In this document: in pieces, positions 23,950 to 37,820 of the stretch
Position numbering within the stretch: the first letter of the stretch is position 1
Layout: each line of letters opens with the position of its first letter
NCBI GenBank assembly: GCA_947846985.1
Contig: CANTUZ010000002.1
Location: 127,248,889-127,312,888 of the forward strand
Reading direction: 5' to 3'
Length of the DNA: 64,000 nt
Origin: Fratercula arctica
Taxonomy: Eukaryota; Chordata; Aves; Charadriiformes; Alcidae
The notes under the pieces: model-generated
The model's database searches: none
Told to the model about the DNA's origin: nothing
Seen by the model: only the letters and a program-made list of their open reading frames with translations
Made by a program: the position numbers and the translations under genes

Positions 23950-24060
23950 CTGCAGACTCTTACACATGTGAGCAGTTCCATCAAAGTCACTGGGACATGC
24001 ATGAATTAAGATTTCTCTTTTAAATAATGCTTAGCAGGATCAAGGCTGGTCCTCACGCCT
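23950..24060. repeat. Ancient amniote repeat-like stretch
   Basis: The order GTGAGCAGTTCCATCAAAGT, CACTGGGACATGCATG, then TGCTTAGCAGGATCAAGG follows the order of an old amniote repeat reading roughly 'agtcccattgacttcaatgggactactcatgtg...gcaggatcgggcc'. It is strongly decayed and the family is not named with certainty. Confidence 0.4.
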
Positions 24061-27000
24061 GTTGAAATCTTTGATTGAGATTGACTTGAAGGAGAAGCTA
24101 AATCCACTCAGCACTAAACAAACCGGAAGATACTTTCTCATGTCTCGTGAACCATCTCAGTCTCTCTTTGGCTAGTAACGCAGTCATTCAAAGTTCCGAG
24201 GGACTGACTCTGCCGATCAGTGCTCATGGTATGCAGCTATGGACTAAGAGAGCTGGATCACATCCCCAGGCTGGTTAGTGCTGGTAAATACAAAATAGCA
24301 TCAGCCTAAGTCTCCGACATGAACTCTGCAGGTTGTCTCATTGCCTGAGGATCATGGTGCCCCCTGCTCTGAAAGGGGCTGGCACACAGGTGACTTGGAG
24401 CTAAAGTCTCAAAATTGTGGGTCAAGACCAGTAACCACTGACTGGGAGCTTAAAATGGCAAGTAACATCCCCCTCTCTTCAATTACAATTCCCACTGTAG
24501 ACTTCAGAAAACAGCTTATCAAAGTCACTGCACTTTGCAGGTCCTTTAACACATGAGTTTTACATTGATTTTGGCCGTCACAAGGGACAGGTGAAGACAT
24601 TTAGCATAAAACCAAAGCAAGACAGCTCAGCTGATCTAAAAGCATCCCAAAACCAGGCTGGAATTTTCTGGACATTCACAGCTTTTTCTGAGCTCCTATG
24701 GAAGGTATCACTTGTGGGAGGAAAACCCCTGCCAGGTCCTTCATGGTTACCTTCTCCACAAGCCCTCTAGGGTGAGCAAAGATGACAGGAGCCCAAGTGA
24801 CACCATTCTGGAGTGGTTCTGCTGAGGATCCTGGTGGACAGGCTGGGTCCTGCTCTACGTTGAATGCAAGCTCTACGCTTTGCTCCATCGCAGCTAAGGG
24901 CCAGTGAGCAGCTGGCCCGAGGCCGGGAGTGTGCTGGCTGTGCCAGGCTGCACCTGTGCGAGGATGGGTGGGAGGGCACAAAATTTACTTCTAATTATTG
25001 TAAAGTTTTCATGTAAAAGAAACAAAAAAAATGGAGAAGGATTACTAATTGATTAGAAAAGTTTAGAAGGGAACCGAGGCATCTGAGCTCCCCCACTCTC
25101 ACCCTGAAACCTACTACTGCCCTCAATGCCACTTATTTTATGTACTTTATTTTATAACCATTTTTGTTCTCTTTGGGCCAAAGGCTTGTTTTCCTAAATT
25201 ACTGTGAAATTCCTTTTGAAACTCAGCTGAAAACTACTATCACCTCCTAATTATGGATTTATCCAGATAGACTTGAGGAGAAATCCTTCTAGATCTTGAA
25301 AAGTTATAATTCTTGCATGTGTGTCAGTAAGGAATTAAAAATGCAATACAATAAGAAAAGAAACACTAAACTTGCCATTCTTCAGGTCAGCGAGAAGCTC
25401 TTCAAATACATTCATGACAAACATACAGGGTTACAAATTTCATATGGTGCTTTCTTTAAGATATTTTTTAATCCTATATTATTGTGACTAAAAAATTAAA
25501 AAGATAATATGCAATAATAATGTCAAAAGCTCTCTATTCTTAGTGTCTTTTGGCATGTAAATGACGATTTGGTCTTGTTTCACAGAACACATGAGTACCT
25601 GACTATGAGCAAGTTACAGAACAGACTATAATCAGTTAATTAAATCCCTGTAAATATTTCCAGACAATCAGTCCCAGAATTTTCAGAACCATCTTGGGCC
25701 AAATTGAGCAAGATCCATCAGTCAAATAATGTTATTAACTGATCTGACCCATAACTCCTTATATCTTCCAGGGCTTTCAGCCTATATGTTATATTAGCAT
25801 GTTGTTTAAATCCTGTAGTGGCTCTTATTTCTTGTTTATGACATATTATGTTGCCATAGCGACACCTTAGCTTGTTTTATTTACCTGTAGAGAGTTTGAG
25901 CCAAGCCCTTTGTAATACAGCCTAAGGAAACTTCTAGTTTACAGCATCAGAATTATAGTTATTTTTAATGGCTGTACAACAGATTCTCACTAAAATAAAC
26001 AGAGTACTTCATTAACATTAGCATGTGTACAGACTTAGCCTTTCTTTTTTAAGAAATCAAAAGTGACAGATTCTTTACAATGCTTCTTAAAACAGAGAAC
26101 ATGACTTCCATCTGAATCCTGGTGATTAGGTGCAGTGCAACATTGCAGGCACGAAATACGGTGTGTCAGCGTTTACCTTCTCAGCTTATAGGTGCGTTTA
26201 GGCATCTAAGTGATCTGACAATAATTAAGTGGAAAAACTGAAGGAATTTGTAAAAATCTGGCTTTCAGCAACCTGTCAAAAGCCATATCCTTAAATTCAG
26301 GGTATGAATTCAACAATTCATAGCTCTCATGTTTGACCTTAAGCCATTAGTTCATTCCTCATTGTAACTCATGTAAAATCTTTTTCCTTCCCCCTTTGCC
26401 CTCCTGTAATGTATTGTATATTTTATTCTTACTACGCTAAAAGCTTAAGGATGCAGAGTGTGCAGCAGTAAGAGCAGTTTTTACTGGTACACTGGTAACC
26501 TCATGTCCACGTAGGGAATGTAATGCAACCTGCTTAAATTCCAACTGCTTCTACCTTTGGTGAATTTAATATGGAGACTGTAAAATATTCTGCAGTTTAT
26601 ACCACATATAAAAGTAATAAAACAAATTTAGAGAAAGATTTCATAGCTCGTGTATCACACAGACGTGAGCACTCATTTTAAACGCAGAACCAGGAAATCT
26701 GCAGTTCCAGAATGACCTGATAAAGGTTGGGCCAAAGTTCTCAAACATGGTTCCTGGCAGCAGGCTCCCAAGCCCACGTTAGCCTTACAGCTTTCATCCA
26801 AAAAAGGGGGTTAAGCCCTGCGTGCAGGAACCTCACAACATTTCACTAGGCACCTGCTGTTACCACAGAGAAGAAGCCAAGAGTCGCCAAAACCGATCTT
26901 GATGGATCCTGTTGTGCCAAGGTATGGGCTGGGAAAGGAGCAGCTCCACTGGCCGTGTCAGGAAGGAGAATGCTCTCAGCATCCAAGGAAGAGCTGCAGG

Positions 27001-28330
27001 CATTGGGGGGTCATTAAACCTCAAAAGCTGGGTGCTCCAGAGTAACGTCCGCAGCAAGAACATTTAGGGGTATAATCTTGGACATTTAAAGCAAGACTGA
27101 GAAATAATTATGTGATCAGGCTCATATTTGGACCTGATATTTGTACAAAAATGGTTTGACTTAAAACCGCTGAATGCCTCTATTTCCCGCCAAAAAGGTA
27201 TAGCGGCTTTTCTACGGAGAAGCAAATCTGGAACGTAGAATTAGGCAGAATATTTGAAAACTTTGGCCTATAAACTTTGTGTGTATTGCCAGTCTAAACT
27301 CAACTCCTAAATATTTAAAATCTTGTTTCTTTTTTATTGGACATAATTTTGTGATTAGGAAAAAGAAGAATGGAAATAAAACCTCTTAATTTTGCTCACA
27401 GGATTCATTCAGATGACTACATGAGATCACAGTTAGATACATAAATTAAATTAAACTGAACTACACAAATAAATGTTTTTAGGCTTGGAAAGAAAGTTAG
27501 GGAATGACAAAATGATTGGTTTTTTCCCTTTCTGTCTGAGTCATTTTTAATCATCCTTCCTTGTGCAGAAATTGTAGCCACCACTACCATTCATGCTAAA
27601 GTTTAAGGGAAGTAGAGAAAGGATGTATAGCACTCGGCTGCATTTACAACAACTTACCTAATTTTAAACATTGCATGTAAAATTTTACAAGACCATCTTG
27701 AAAACTTGCTTGATACCCTGACCAGTGGAGTGACTCCACTGTTCTTATTTATCAGGACAGCTAAGGGAAGGGTCCCAAGATGTAAGTCAGTGTAGGGTAA
27801 TGATATATGTGACTTCCCTCACAAAATCCACACTTGGCTGAAAGTTTGATAAGTTTAAAATCAACCCCTATGTTGGTGTTTACATGCTGCAGAGAGCTAG
27901 ACATGTTCCAACAAAGCCTGTGAACAAACTTCAGAATATTTGCTTCCAATATGCTGGGTGTGTTCACACTTTTCTTGTAAACCTAAGACACTTTGTACAA
28001 CCTCCCTGTGCTGTTGGTACGTTGTTAAGCCACCACACTGGAGGGAGAGGCCACCGGCTTTTGAAAGAGGGCTTGTTCGGTACAACCTCTCTCAGGCTTG
28101 CTTTTGCCTTCCTCATTCACCCAAGATAGTTCTCATTTCCAAGTCAGTCTGAATTAACTCATACACTGCTATGCAGACACATTTGGAATTTTGTTTTACC
28201 CTGAACAATATGTTTCTTGTTAATAATTAAACACCCTCTGGGTTTTATGAACCTTGGTCGGTATAAATCAGTAGTGCAGATTTGCTATTGTCATTCTATA
28301 GTAAGTAACCTTCTGAATTACTTGTAACAA
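24061..28330. other. Non-coding interval
   Basis: Unique sequence with no identifiable gene. An X-box-like 14-mer, GTTGCCATAGCGAC, occurs at 25850-25863 inside a stretch (about 25590-25990) that is again rich in TTAATTAA-, TAAAT- and TGACA-like words. Around 24700-24970 GC is raised and minus-strand frames are open, without a recognisable product. Confidence 0.6.
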
Positions 28331-31300
28331 TGAACTGCTCCAAAAAGGGGAGAAAATCTCTTCAATTAAATCAAAAACATTTTATAACAGATATTGGCAT
28401 CCTGGAAAAAAACAGGTTTGTAAAACCATGCAATCAAAGTTTGAAACAGCATTGGGAGGTAATGCAATTCAACTTAAATGTTAATAAAAACAGTTCCAAT
28501 AACAAATTTTGGGGAACTACAGAACTCACACACGATTGATTACAGTATGCAGAGGATGGGCCATTGCTTGTAGAGGTGTTGTAACTCGATGGTGTGTTCA
28601 GATGTGCGTTCATACCCAAGCGTACATAGCCAACTTTGTTCAGGAAGAGATAAAGCTACTTTTAATCACAGCCCTCATGTTGAAAGCTGAGCGTGTACTT
28701 GCCTTCGCAGAACTGTGGCCAAAATTACTTTACAAGGCAAAAGATGAGGCAGGTCACTCATTTCTCTGGTGAATATTTATGTGCTCCTGGGTTAGGTAGG
28801 CAAAACAATACTCAGCTGTCAAACTAAAATCAATCATAGTTTGCTTTATCTGCAATCATTCTGCCATGGGAGGCTTGCAGTTTTGCCTTTGTTATTTGTG
28901 GGTTTAGAGAGCAAAATTAAAATGTGAAACCCTATCAACATGTGAACTCAGCACCCTCTGACATATGGGGCATGCCCCTCATCCAACACAATCTTTGGTT
29001 AACAGCTGTGAGAAATTTTACCAAGCTAAACAGCTTTTTAGTCCAACCCAGGGGAACTGGCATGTGTTAGCACAGCTACAGAAGGTCTCTCCAGTCCCTA
29101 AATGCAAAAACATATTGAGGATTGCAAAGAAAAAGTTACAAGGGGGACAGAGTTCAAACAAAATTTGTTCTCTGGTTCGTGGCAAGATCTATCCATGCTC
29201 ACAAACACAATCAAGGCAAGCTCACTTGCTGCAGGTTTGCTTTTGCGAACGCTCAGTATGAAGGGCTCCCGCTGAAGCCACTGGGAGCACTGGCACAGAG
29301 AGAAGCCGTTCCTCTGAGGAGTGGAGACAATTTGCACCAGCTGAGAATTCAATTCAAAGTACTTAGAAGATGAGGCTTGAGTGCTGTGTTCCGTTACAAG
29401 CAAAATGAGAGGCAGTATCACTTTTGTTTTATTTTTCTTTGGGGATTCTTGCTGGTGCAATATCCGTAAAACTCATCCTGGTGTGTAACAATCCATTGGC
29501 ATGGACAGGCCTGAATATGGCAAACCAAAAAGGTCTACCTAGACAAAATTTTGTTGTGGCCACTGTCTGAAGGCATACCTAAGAGCAGCATTGAGTGAAA
29601 TTTTCCCACTTAGAGTAACAATGGAAGGATAACAACATGTGAACTGGTGCCCATATCCGGGACTGTCATATTTCTGCTCCTGATTCTTCTATAATGCAGG
29701 TACAAGAGAGATGATGCATATGGATTATATCAAATCTGCTATGCAAATGTAGGCATACCAGTATATCCTGACACCTGGGGCTCACTGTACATTTAGAGTT
29801 CATCTGTGCGTGCCCAGCCAGGGCATGCACAGCCTGGACAGACCCAGGAGCCTGAGCAGGCATCAGCCAACTCAAAACACTGAGCAAATGGCAAAGTGCT
29901 ATTTCCCCAGGTGAAAAAAAGACAAGATGTTCAAGGAGAATTGGATATATAATAGCAATGTCCACATAGTCAAGAATCCAGACCATTTTATCTCAGTCTG
30001 ACTGCAGGACAGTCTGTTCAGGCTGCTGCAGCCTGTAAAAAGACAATCTATAACTTCAAACTGCTGTGCTGCGTGAGGAGGTGGCAGGAACACTCCTGTG
30101 CCACAGTCCGGGAGTCAGGGGGAGAGGGGTGTTTTCTCCCTTGTCAGGGTTTGTTTCATTATTCTGGCCTTGACCGATTTTCTCTGCCTCTTGCCAAGTT
30201 AAACTTCCATTATCACAATAATTCTAGGTGCTGCTAAAGGCATTTGGTGAAGCATGAGGGAAGCTAATTGACATGGAAAAGGAAAATTCGCAGGCCATGT
30301 TTTCTCCTGTGGAAACTATGTAAAATTGTTGCTGCTGCGTTACACAAATCATTTTGATGGATTAACTTGTCTTTTCCTTGTCTTTACCTCAGTCTCACTC
30401 AAAATACTACACTTTTGACGTGCCCTTTTTGCTTCTTAGTTGACCGCTTTCCAGAGAACAACAATTCACAGAGGCGTCCTGGAGAGAAAGTTTCCTTCAC
30501 GTCGCTCTAAATGCTGATACGCAACAGCAGTTATACAGCAATACAATTATTTATTTAAAAAATAGCAATACCTTCCCAAGGCAAGTAGCATTTCTCGGAA
30601 GGAACTGACAATGCTTAGCTCTGCTCTGCCTCATGCCGTGGCACGAGCTGAAGCTCCGCAGCGTAGCGGGGCTGCTGCCAGGTGAAGGGAAGTCCTTCGT
30701 GGCAGCTGCGCCGTGCCCTGACGAACTATTTTTGCTGTTATCATCATCCACACGTGCCACCCCAGATAAAACCCCGACCTAGCCCATCCCACTTGAAAGT
30801 CACATTCGCTGCTCTCTGCGGTGGCAGCTTCGTGTGACAGCAGGGTCACGGTCTTTCCCCATTGTAGGTACAAAAAGCATCACTGCCAGAAAACAGCAAC
30901 ATTTCTGAAGCATTTCGTTCTGCCTTATCTCTTTCTCTGTTCAGTGCTCACCCACACCGACACCGCCATTCGTTTTTAACAATTTAAGGTTTTCCTGTTT
31001 TCAGTGTTCTCTGAAACAACATGTAAGCCTCTGACAGTCGCATCTCACTGATACTCTTCTCTAATTTAGCAAATCTAAATGCGGATCAGAATCTGACTCC
31101 AAAACCCAGAATCAACAGGCACTTTATAAATTTTACAGTATTTCCACCTGCCCATTGGGGTGACGATAGCAAGGACTATTAGTTTTTTCCAGTGTAAAAG
31201 TATACAACATTTATAATTCATATATATTTTATAAATATATAAAAGCTTAAGCAGCTTGCTTTGCTGCAAAATGCTGAAATACATGCCCACTAAATTGTGG

Positions 31301-33499
31301 CCAAATCTGAAGATGGCTATGAATGAATCCCTCAGAAATTAAAAAAAAAAATCTAAAAAGAACAAACATTTATGTTAAAATATTTTTAATTATTTACATC
31401 CTTGTTGTTTCATTGTATCTTAGGTATAATTTTAAAAATGAAGCCATATTTTATCTTGATTACTAACAAATATAGTACCATTATTTTGCTATGGACTTCA
31501 CATCCTTATTTGTCTTGCTAATGGATATTTTTCTGTTTAGAGAAAATGAGAACAATTCTATTTTATTTAGAGACCAATAATATTCCTGAGTGTTGATCCT
31601 CACTGTTCTGGAAGAACAATGAAACAGCACTTACATGAAGGATTTACTGGTGTGCATGCCAGGACAAAAACAGATGGACAAAACAAGTTTAGACAAGTGA
31701 ATCTGAAAAATTGGATGACCTTTATCTCACAAACAAAGTTACAGAAATTCAGAAAAAGCCAAAAAGTCATTTTATTTCCTTCAATGGAGAGCTTCCAGTA
31801 TTTGTGCTTGAGCCAACCACTTTAATTTAAACCTGGTGATGTAAGTTATTAGCTAGCCCTTATGGCCAATACATATCATTCTGAGAGCACCACTATCTCA
31901 AATGCCTTAATAAAAAAAAACATACTACCCTCAAAAAAACTTAGCATTGTCTTACCTCAGGGTAAGATCAGGTCTAATAAAGGAGATGTGTGGGTCTGGG
32001 TTGTTTTGTTTTTTTTTTTTTTTGCATTTTGTAGCACACATGGACTCATAGCCAAGATCGAGTGACTGGCAGGGACAATGTCAAGCTCAGGCGACAGTTC
32101 CTGGCTCAGAGAGGACAGGGATGAGGATAAGGCAGAAATACAGCAGGCAGACAAAACAAGAGGTTTGGTAAACTGCTAAAGAATTAAGGAGGAAAGAGCA
32201 AAACGTACCCTGGTTAGCAACAAAACACAAGGTTTGGATCACTAGTTTTAAGGCAAACAAAAGGAAATTACACAAAGGGAGTCTCCCATTGATGTTTTTA
32301 AGATATCAGAGCTTGCTCTTTGCCAGAGACATAAGAACTGAATCAGTCAAGGCAGAGAGCCAAGATATGGTAAGGTCACTGCAAAAAGCAAGTTTTGTAT
32401 CTGTGCACATATATTTCAAATTTGGAAGGGATCCCCATGATATTCAAACTCTGTAAACAGTCTATTGAATACAAATACTGAATCCATAAAATTCCCAAGT
32501 AAATTCTTCATACCCATTTGAGAGCAGCACTGCAACCTGACGTTCTCAAGAAAAGCTGATCACTATCCTTATGGCTTTAAACATAACATGTTCTGAGAAG
32601 CCAGAGATTCTAACTAAATGAAAGGAAAATGAAAACCTACACAGGAAAATCACCCTACACGGAATAACCACCACGCAAATAGAAAACCTTCCAAAAAATG
32701 GAATGGCAAAGTTTGGGTCTCACAGTTAATTAAACAATCAGGCCCCCAAAATAGCTAGATATTTGGTAGATTTGCAGGTAGATATACAAACTTGCTTCCT
32801 TTTCATCTACCTATTGTTAAAGAGGTTGGTATAATATTGACACAACACACTAGAAATCAACTGCTATTGTAGAAAATAATCAAAGTATCTTCTCAGCTTC
32901 ACATGGTCCACCTCAAAGAAGCACCATATCCCGTCAGATTTCATGGGAGTCTTGCTGCCCCTGACTGCATTAATGACACTGGGACCTTCTGTTCAAACAC
33001 AATGAGGCATGAGGACAGGCTCATGTGAACGGGGACATCCTTCCTCCAGCATACACCTCTTACACATATATAAACTTGAGTAATGCATGACAGAAGTGGT
33101 AGCCCTCATGAGAACAGGCAATTTAGTAGAGAGGGACAGCCTTGCCCTGTCATTTTTCAGTCAATGTTTACAATTTCACTGTGGGAATATGGGTCTGTTA
33201 TGTTCTATGTGGTTTTGCACGAATTCTCTATGTTTCTAGAAAACTCATTCGGCACAATGATTTTTCTAAAAAAATAACTTTATGAGAGCATGAGGACATT
33301 TACCCTTCACTTTGTTGCCTCTCCAGTCACTGTCTTCTCGACAGTCGTACCACCCGCAGAGCATGAACCTACATACCTGCTTGAGATGGCTGATATTTTA
33401 AAATGGACGCTGTCGTGGCAGAATCTCATCTTTAAGAGACCCCTCTGTCTGCAGTCCTGGTGGTTATGACTTTGTTCTTGACTTAGTCCATGTAGGACC
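28331..33499. other. Non-coding interval
   Basis: About 5 kb without a recognised gene or clear transposable element. It includes a T15 run (32009-32023) and a palindromic AT stretch near 31217-31245. Higher GC is seen at 30600-30850, where overlapping minus-strand frames are open but unrecognisable. Confidence 0.6.
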
Positions 33500-33585
33500 T
33501 GATGCCCAAGTTAGGCCCCATTAACTTTAATGGGACTCTGCCCTGGCTCAGGAGATACAGGATCAGGCCCCAGGTACAACAGTAT
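33500..33585. repeat. Ancient amniote repeat-like stretch
   Basis: AGGCCCCATTAACTTTAATG immediately followed by GGACTCTGCC and then ACAGGATCAGGCCCC matches the style of widespread old amniote repeats ('cattgacttcaatgggactctgc ... aggatcaggcccc'). Very diverged; family not assigned. Confidence 0.45.
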
Positions 33586-35002
33586 CTCTGCAGCTGCAAC
33601 AGAACCAAGGACTTCTACTTTCAAATGAAATAGCTTTTCTGCAATCATTTTCCTGACTGCTTGAGTTGTGAGCCAGGAGAGATGCTGAGGCAGACCACGT
33701 AATACTATGACCTTAAGAATATTTTTTTTTGGCAGGGAATATAATTCTCTCTGTTTTTCATCTCTCAGCAGTATCAGCCTTTGTTTCTCGGAGCTATTCA
33801 AAGATCCAAAAAGACAGAATCATCGTGTTCTGCCTTTTGCAAAACAAGCTGCTGTAATCAGAATAAAAATGCTCTGCAAAGATCCAGCTTTTTATTCTCA
33901 GCAATTCTGTTTTATCTTTTTGCTTTTTTCCTTTCTCTTTTTCTCTCTCTTTTTTTTTTTTTTTTTTTTTTTTTGAAGCACAAAATGGTTTGATTCTGTC
34001 TAACAAGCAATTAATATGTTCTTCCAAACAAATCAGAACTGGAGAACCAAATTAACACCCTTCAAGAGTGATATATCAGCGCCTGATTTCACAGAACGCT
34101 TTACGACCCTTCCACCTAATCTAATGGATGGATTTTAAACATGAGAAAGCCTTAACATGGCTTGAATTCGAACACTTCGACTCCTTATAAGTGTGTATCA
34201 CTAATTACAGTGAGCCTTTATTAAACCAAGTAGTCACCTATGTATTTCAAAGACAAGAAAACTTTTTAAAAAATAGCGACCATTAAACGTTACATTCACT
34301 GTTATTTTTGTTGAGCCTTATGCAGCAAGGGAATATTTACCATTTCAGGACTGCATACATATCAAGATTATTTTTAAATCAAAAAATCAACTAAATATTA
34401 AACATGTAGCAGTATCTAGTCAGAACTAGAGATATCAACTGCTAATTTTTTTCCACTTGTCTTTCACTTCCTTCAGCTCATAAACAGATTTAACAAAAAA
34501 AGAACCATGGAATCAAAACACCATATTCATGGGGAGGTGCGTTCATTTAAGCAACGGGCTGTTCAATGTAGCTTTTAATAAGATAGATGAAATTGAGTAA
34601 GTGATAATTTAACCAATGACAAAAATGTTTTTTCATACATTGCAATAATGCTAAGCTTTGAATTCTGATGAATCCTCTTTTTTTTTTTTTTCATAAAGCC
34701 CTAGATCTTATAATCAGTTAATTAGACGGTAATTTCATTTTTCATTTGAGGGGGAAATTCTAGGTGTTGTACTCACAAAAGGTTGATATGAAGCAAACAT
34801 CTTAGAAAACAGACAGCAAAGGAAAAAAGAACACAACGTGCCAGGTTCGAAGTTATGTGGTTTTTTGTGTCTTATGGTGGGCAAAACTTAAGATTACACA
34901 CATATTCCAAGCATCCACGCCACGACGTAGCTGCTGGGCATCCGGGTGGTACCATTGCAGCAGCAGCTGCAAAGAAGATGGGGCAAACAGGCAATATCAC
35001 TT
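33586..35002. other. Non-coding interval with polypyrimidine tracts
   Basis: Unique sequence containing a 60-nt pyrimidine-rich tract ending in T25 (33914-33974) and a T14 run (34678-34691). Open frames through the T25 tract encode polyphenylalanine or polylysine and are not genes. No gene or transposable element is recognised up to the CR1 tail at 35003. Confidence 0.6.
33914..33974. repeat. Polypyrimidine tract ending in T25
   Basis: Nearly all bases from 33914 are C or T, ending in an uninterrupted run of 25 T (33950-33974). It may be a simple-sequence expansion; on the minus strand it would read as a poly(A) tail, but no processed transcript is recognisable next to it. Confidence 0.85.
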
Positions 35003-35118
35003 ATCATGGAATCATAGAATGGTTCGGGTTAGAAGGGACCTTAAAGATGATCTAGTTCCAACCCCCTGCCATGGGCAGGGACACCTCCCACTAGACCACT
35101 TGAGCTACAGAGCTGCTC
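35003..35118 (-). mobile_element. CR1 LINE, antisense 3'-terminal fragment
   Basis: Begins with the octamer tail in antisense (ATCATGGAATCATAGAATGG), then GGTTAGAAGGGACCTT, GATGATCTAGTTCCAACCCC, CATGGGCAGGGACACCTCCC and ACTAGACC. This is the standard antisense reading of a CR1 3' UTR. Only about 115 bp remain and no ORF2 code is left. The same subfamily style as the copy at 10.6-11.1 kb. Confidence 0.92.
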
Positions 35119-35749
35119 ATGGACTAGTATCCAGGCTAATATCCAGCATCAGGGTATATAGCCCTCCTGGGAATGGTCAAGTGGTACACAGAGTTAAATA
35201 TCCTAAATAAATGGGCAACAGCAGGGCACACTTCCTAATGATGCCTCGCTCGCGTAGGGTAACCCTGTTCTGAAGAAGCGCCTCTGAAAGAGAGATGAAA
35301 TCAGCCTGCATGCCCATACAGCTCCTCCACTGCCAAATCTGGCAGCAGAGGTTTCTGCCAATTATTTTTTGTTAAGGGAATTGGACTGTAGCCTATGATT
35401 CATTTTACATATAGTAGAGCAAGAGTTGGCCTACATATAAAAATTCACAGTGGTATAACTGTGTCAGTTTGGGGTGTGATATTTTGCTGACAGTTTTACC
35501 TTTAAAAGACCTGAAGTAAATCTGGTTAAATCTGTACCCAGACACCTTATACTTACTGAAGAGGGTTTTTTCTGGTTTTCAGCTAGAATAAACTGGATGA
35601 ACTATTTAACTATGGCACCTTACAGCAGGCTGCCAATTTATCTGTTCTTATCAAAGTAATACAGATGACATGTAAGGCTAGGCATATACCAGAGGTTCCC
35701 TAAAACAGAGAGGATCATTAGTAGATCTTCTGCATCAGTCACCTCTTTA
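35119..35749. other. Interval between two CR1 tails
   Basis: About 630 bp of unique AT-leaning sequence. No gene or repeat is recognised. Confidence 0.55.
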
Positions 35750-35980
35750 CAGAATCACAGAATGGCTGAGGTGGGAAAGGACCCCTGCAGGGTCCCTCTG
35801 GACCTCTGGTCCAACCCCCTGCTCAAGCAGGGCCACCTAGAGCCGGTTTGCCAGGACCTTGTCCAGGCAGCTTTTGGATATCTCCAAGGATGGAGACTCC
35901 ACAGCCTCTCTGGGCAGCCTGTGCCAGTGCTCGGTCACCCTCACACTGAAAAAGTGTTTCCTGACGTTCAGAGGAAACAT
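35750..35980 (-). mobile_element. CR1 LINE, antisense 3' fragment (different subfamily)
   Basis: The antisense tail CAGAATCACAGAATGGCTGA is followed by GGTCCAACCCCCTGCTCAAG, CAGGGCCACCTAGAGC, a GATATCTCCAAGGATGGAGA block and CACACTGAAAAAGTGTTTCC. The octamer is ATTCTGTG-type, and the 'cctgctcaagcagggccacc' wording differs from the 35.0 kb copy, so it is a separate insertion from another CR1 subfamily. About 230 bp, no usable frame. Confidence 0.92.
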
Positions 35981-37764
35981 TTACAGGAAGAATAATCTTG
36001 TTGTACCAGTATATCAAAATTTTAGAGAAGTTAACTGACAGGTATATGTAACACCCTGTGATACCAAAAACTAAGAGTCTATATCTTTGTTCTGAAAGTG
36101 GTATTATGGGAGTGGTCTTTATATTAACACTCCCTAGAGATGGATATTTTTGACTGAGTAGGGGAATTCGCCACATTTAATCGAAAAGTGAGGAGGCCTG
36201 AAACTCAATCCTCTCCTTAGATATCAGCAACCTCAGTCTTGTCAGACACACACAACCAAAAATGAGTTTCATTTTTAATGCAAACTACCAGTTTATTACT
36301 CATGTTACCTGTAGAGAGGGGGAGACCATAATGCAATACAAACATTTTAAGAGTCAGGATTTACATGGGGAAAAAATTACTTTGTTAGCCAGCTATGGCT
36401 TGCTTTATTAGCATTACTTAGTTCTAGGTAGACTGAGAAATGGAAAAAGAATTGTTTTTCATTTAACATTTCCCTCCCCCATTAATAATCCTCATCAACT
36501 GCAGTAATCAATCTGAGTTGGACACACTGAGGTTTCACATTGCAGGGTCTGGAGGCGGAGGCTTTTTTTTGCACCTTTTCCATATACTACTTTCTCCGAC
36601 AAAACTAGTTTGGCAACCACATGTCAGGCTCTTGGCAAAGGTTCTGACCTCACCATTTTAAGCACTGTTTTCTTAATATAATGTTGACATATGGGTATTG
36701 TGCTCTTAATCTAGTTATTTCGTGTTTGCTGTGTTGTTGCTATCTCATCTTCTGAATTTTCTTCAGGCAATTACTGTCAGAGGCATTTAATTTCTTCTGC
36801 TACATATTAACCAGTTGCCAACATTCCCCTCTTTTCAGCGTGGAGAGGCTGGTTATGGGGCCAAAGCAATATTATTGCAAGGTGTCCTAGGTATATCTGT
36901 ATACCTGCAAGGCCATCTAAAAATACTCTGATTACACACCAAAGAATGGTAGAGAAGCTCTGGAGAGAATAAAGCTGTTCTTTTGGCCTTCACATGTCAC
37001 GAAGCCAGAAAAAAACATGCTACATTGCTTTCATCTCTAATATGTTGAATAGTTGCCTGTGGTTAATTACACCGTGTTGTGGAAGGTGCCACAATCAGGC
37101 AGTAGGATTAAGCCAGTTGAAAGTGATGTGAGGAAACAGATGGAAAATAACTCAGGTAACCATATAAAGCAAGTAAAAAAGCTCTAGCCGTTATGTATGC
37201 GAAACACCACATTTAACCATTTTATGCAGTGAAAAAAGCAAACGCCCCTGCAACAAACAACCGTAAAAGCTAACACACATTGTTCACTACCACGTGTTGA
37301 CAATATTTTGACCTTGAGCAAGCAAGACCAGAGGTACAGATGAGAAACTGAGAAATGCAATTGCTGGCAGGCACAGACTTAACACAGGGACAGGGGCAGC
37401 GATGTTCTTCACTTTAACTCTTGCTGGTTCACAACACACTCCGCATCCCATGATGGGGAGCAGCTGCCCTCCTGCGACGCTGCCCGACCACCATCAAGGC
37501 TGTACTCACCCCGGCCAGCCTGTAGTATTTATTACAGCTTATGGCTTGTGTTCAGTTCTTGTGTCTTGTTCCAATGCCCCTTAACCCTAAACTAGGAAAA
37601 AGCTGCCAACGAAGTGTGAGATCAGAAAGTATTTATTCTACCAGGCTTCACAGGGCTAACTCTGTAAGTAATTCACATCACAGGCATCCAGTCTGGGCAG
37701 GGCGAGCGCCTGCTCGTCATCTTTGTGTTACTGTGCTTTGTCCACACTCCCAGTGCACAATGCG
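35981..37764. other. Non-coding interval
   Basis: Unique sequence, no gene recognised. Slightly GC-richer toward 37.4-37.7 kb, where overlapping open frames have no recognisable domains. Confidence 0.55.
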
Positions 37765-37820
37765 ACTTCATTTTCCTGTGTCTCCACTTACGAAATGGGG
37801 ATGACAAGACCTACTTCACC
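37765..37820 (+). repeat. MIR-like SINE relic
   Basis: CTTCATTTTCCTGTGTCTCC, then ACGAAATGGGGATGACAAGA and CCTACTTCACC, follow the order of the MIR core/3' part ('tcagtttcctcatctgtaaaatggggataa...acctacctcac'). An old tRNA-derived SINE remnant without function of its own. The assignment is by consensus memory. Confidence 0.55.

Noticed and set aside
33707..34027. Frames ending in polyphenylalanine or starting with polylysine
   Set aside because: They simply run through the T25 tract.
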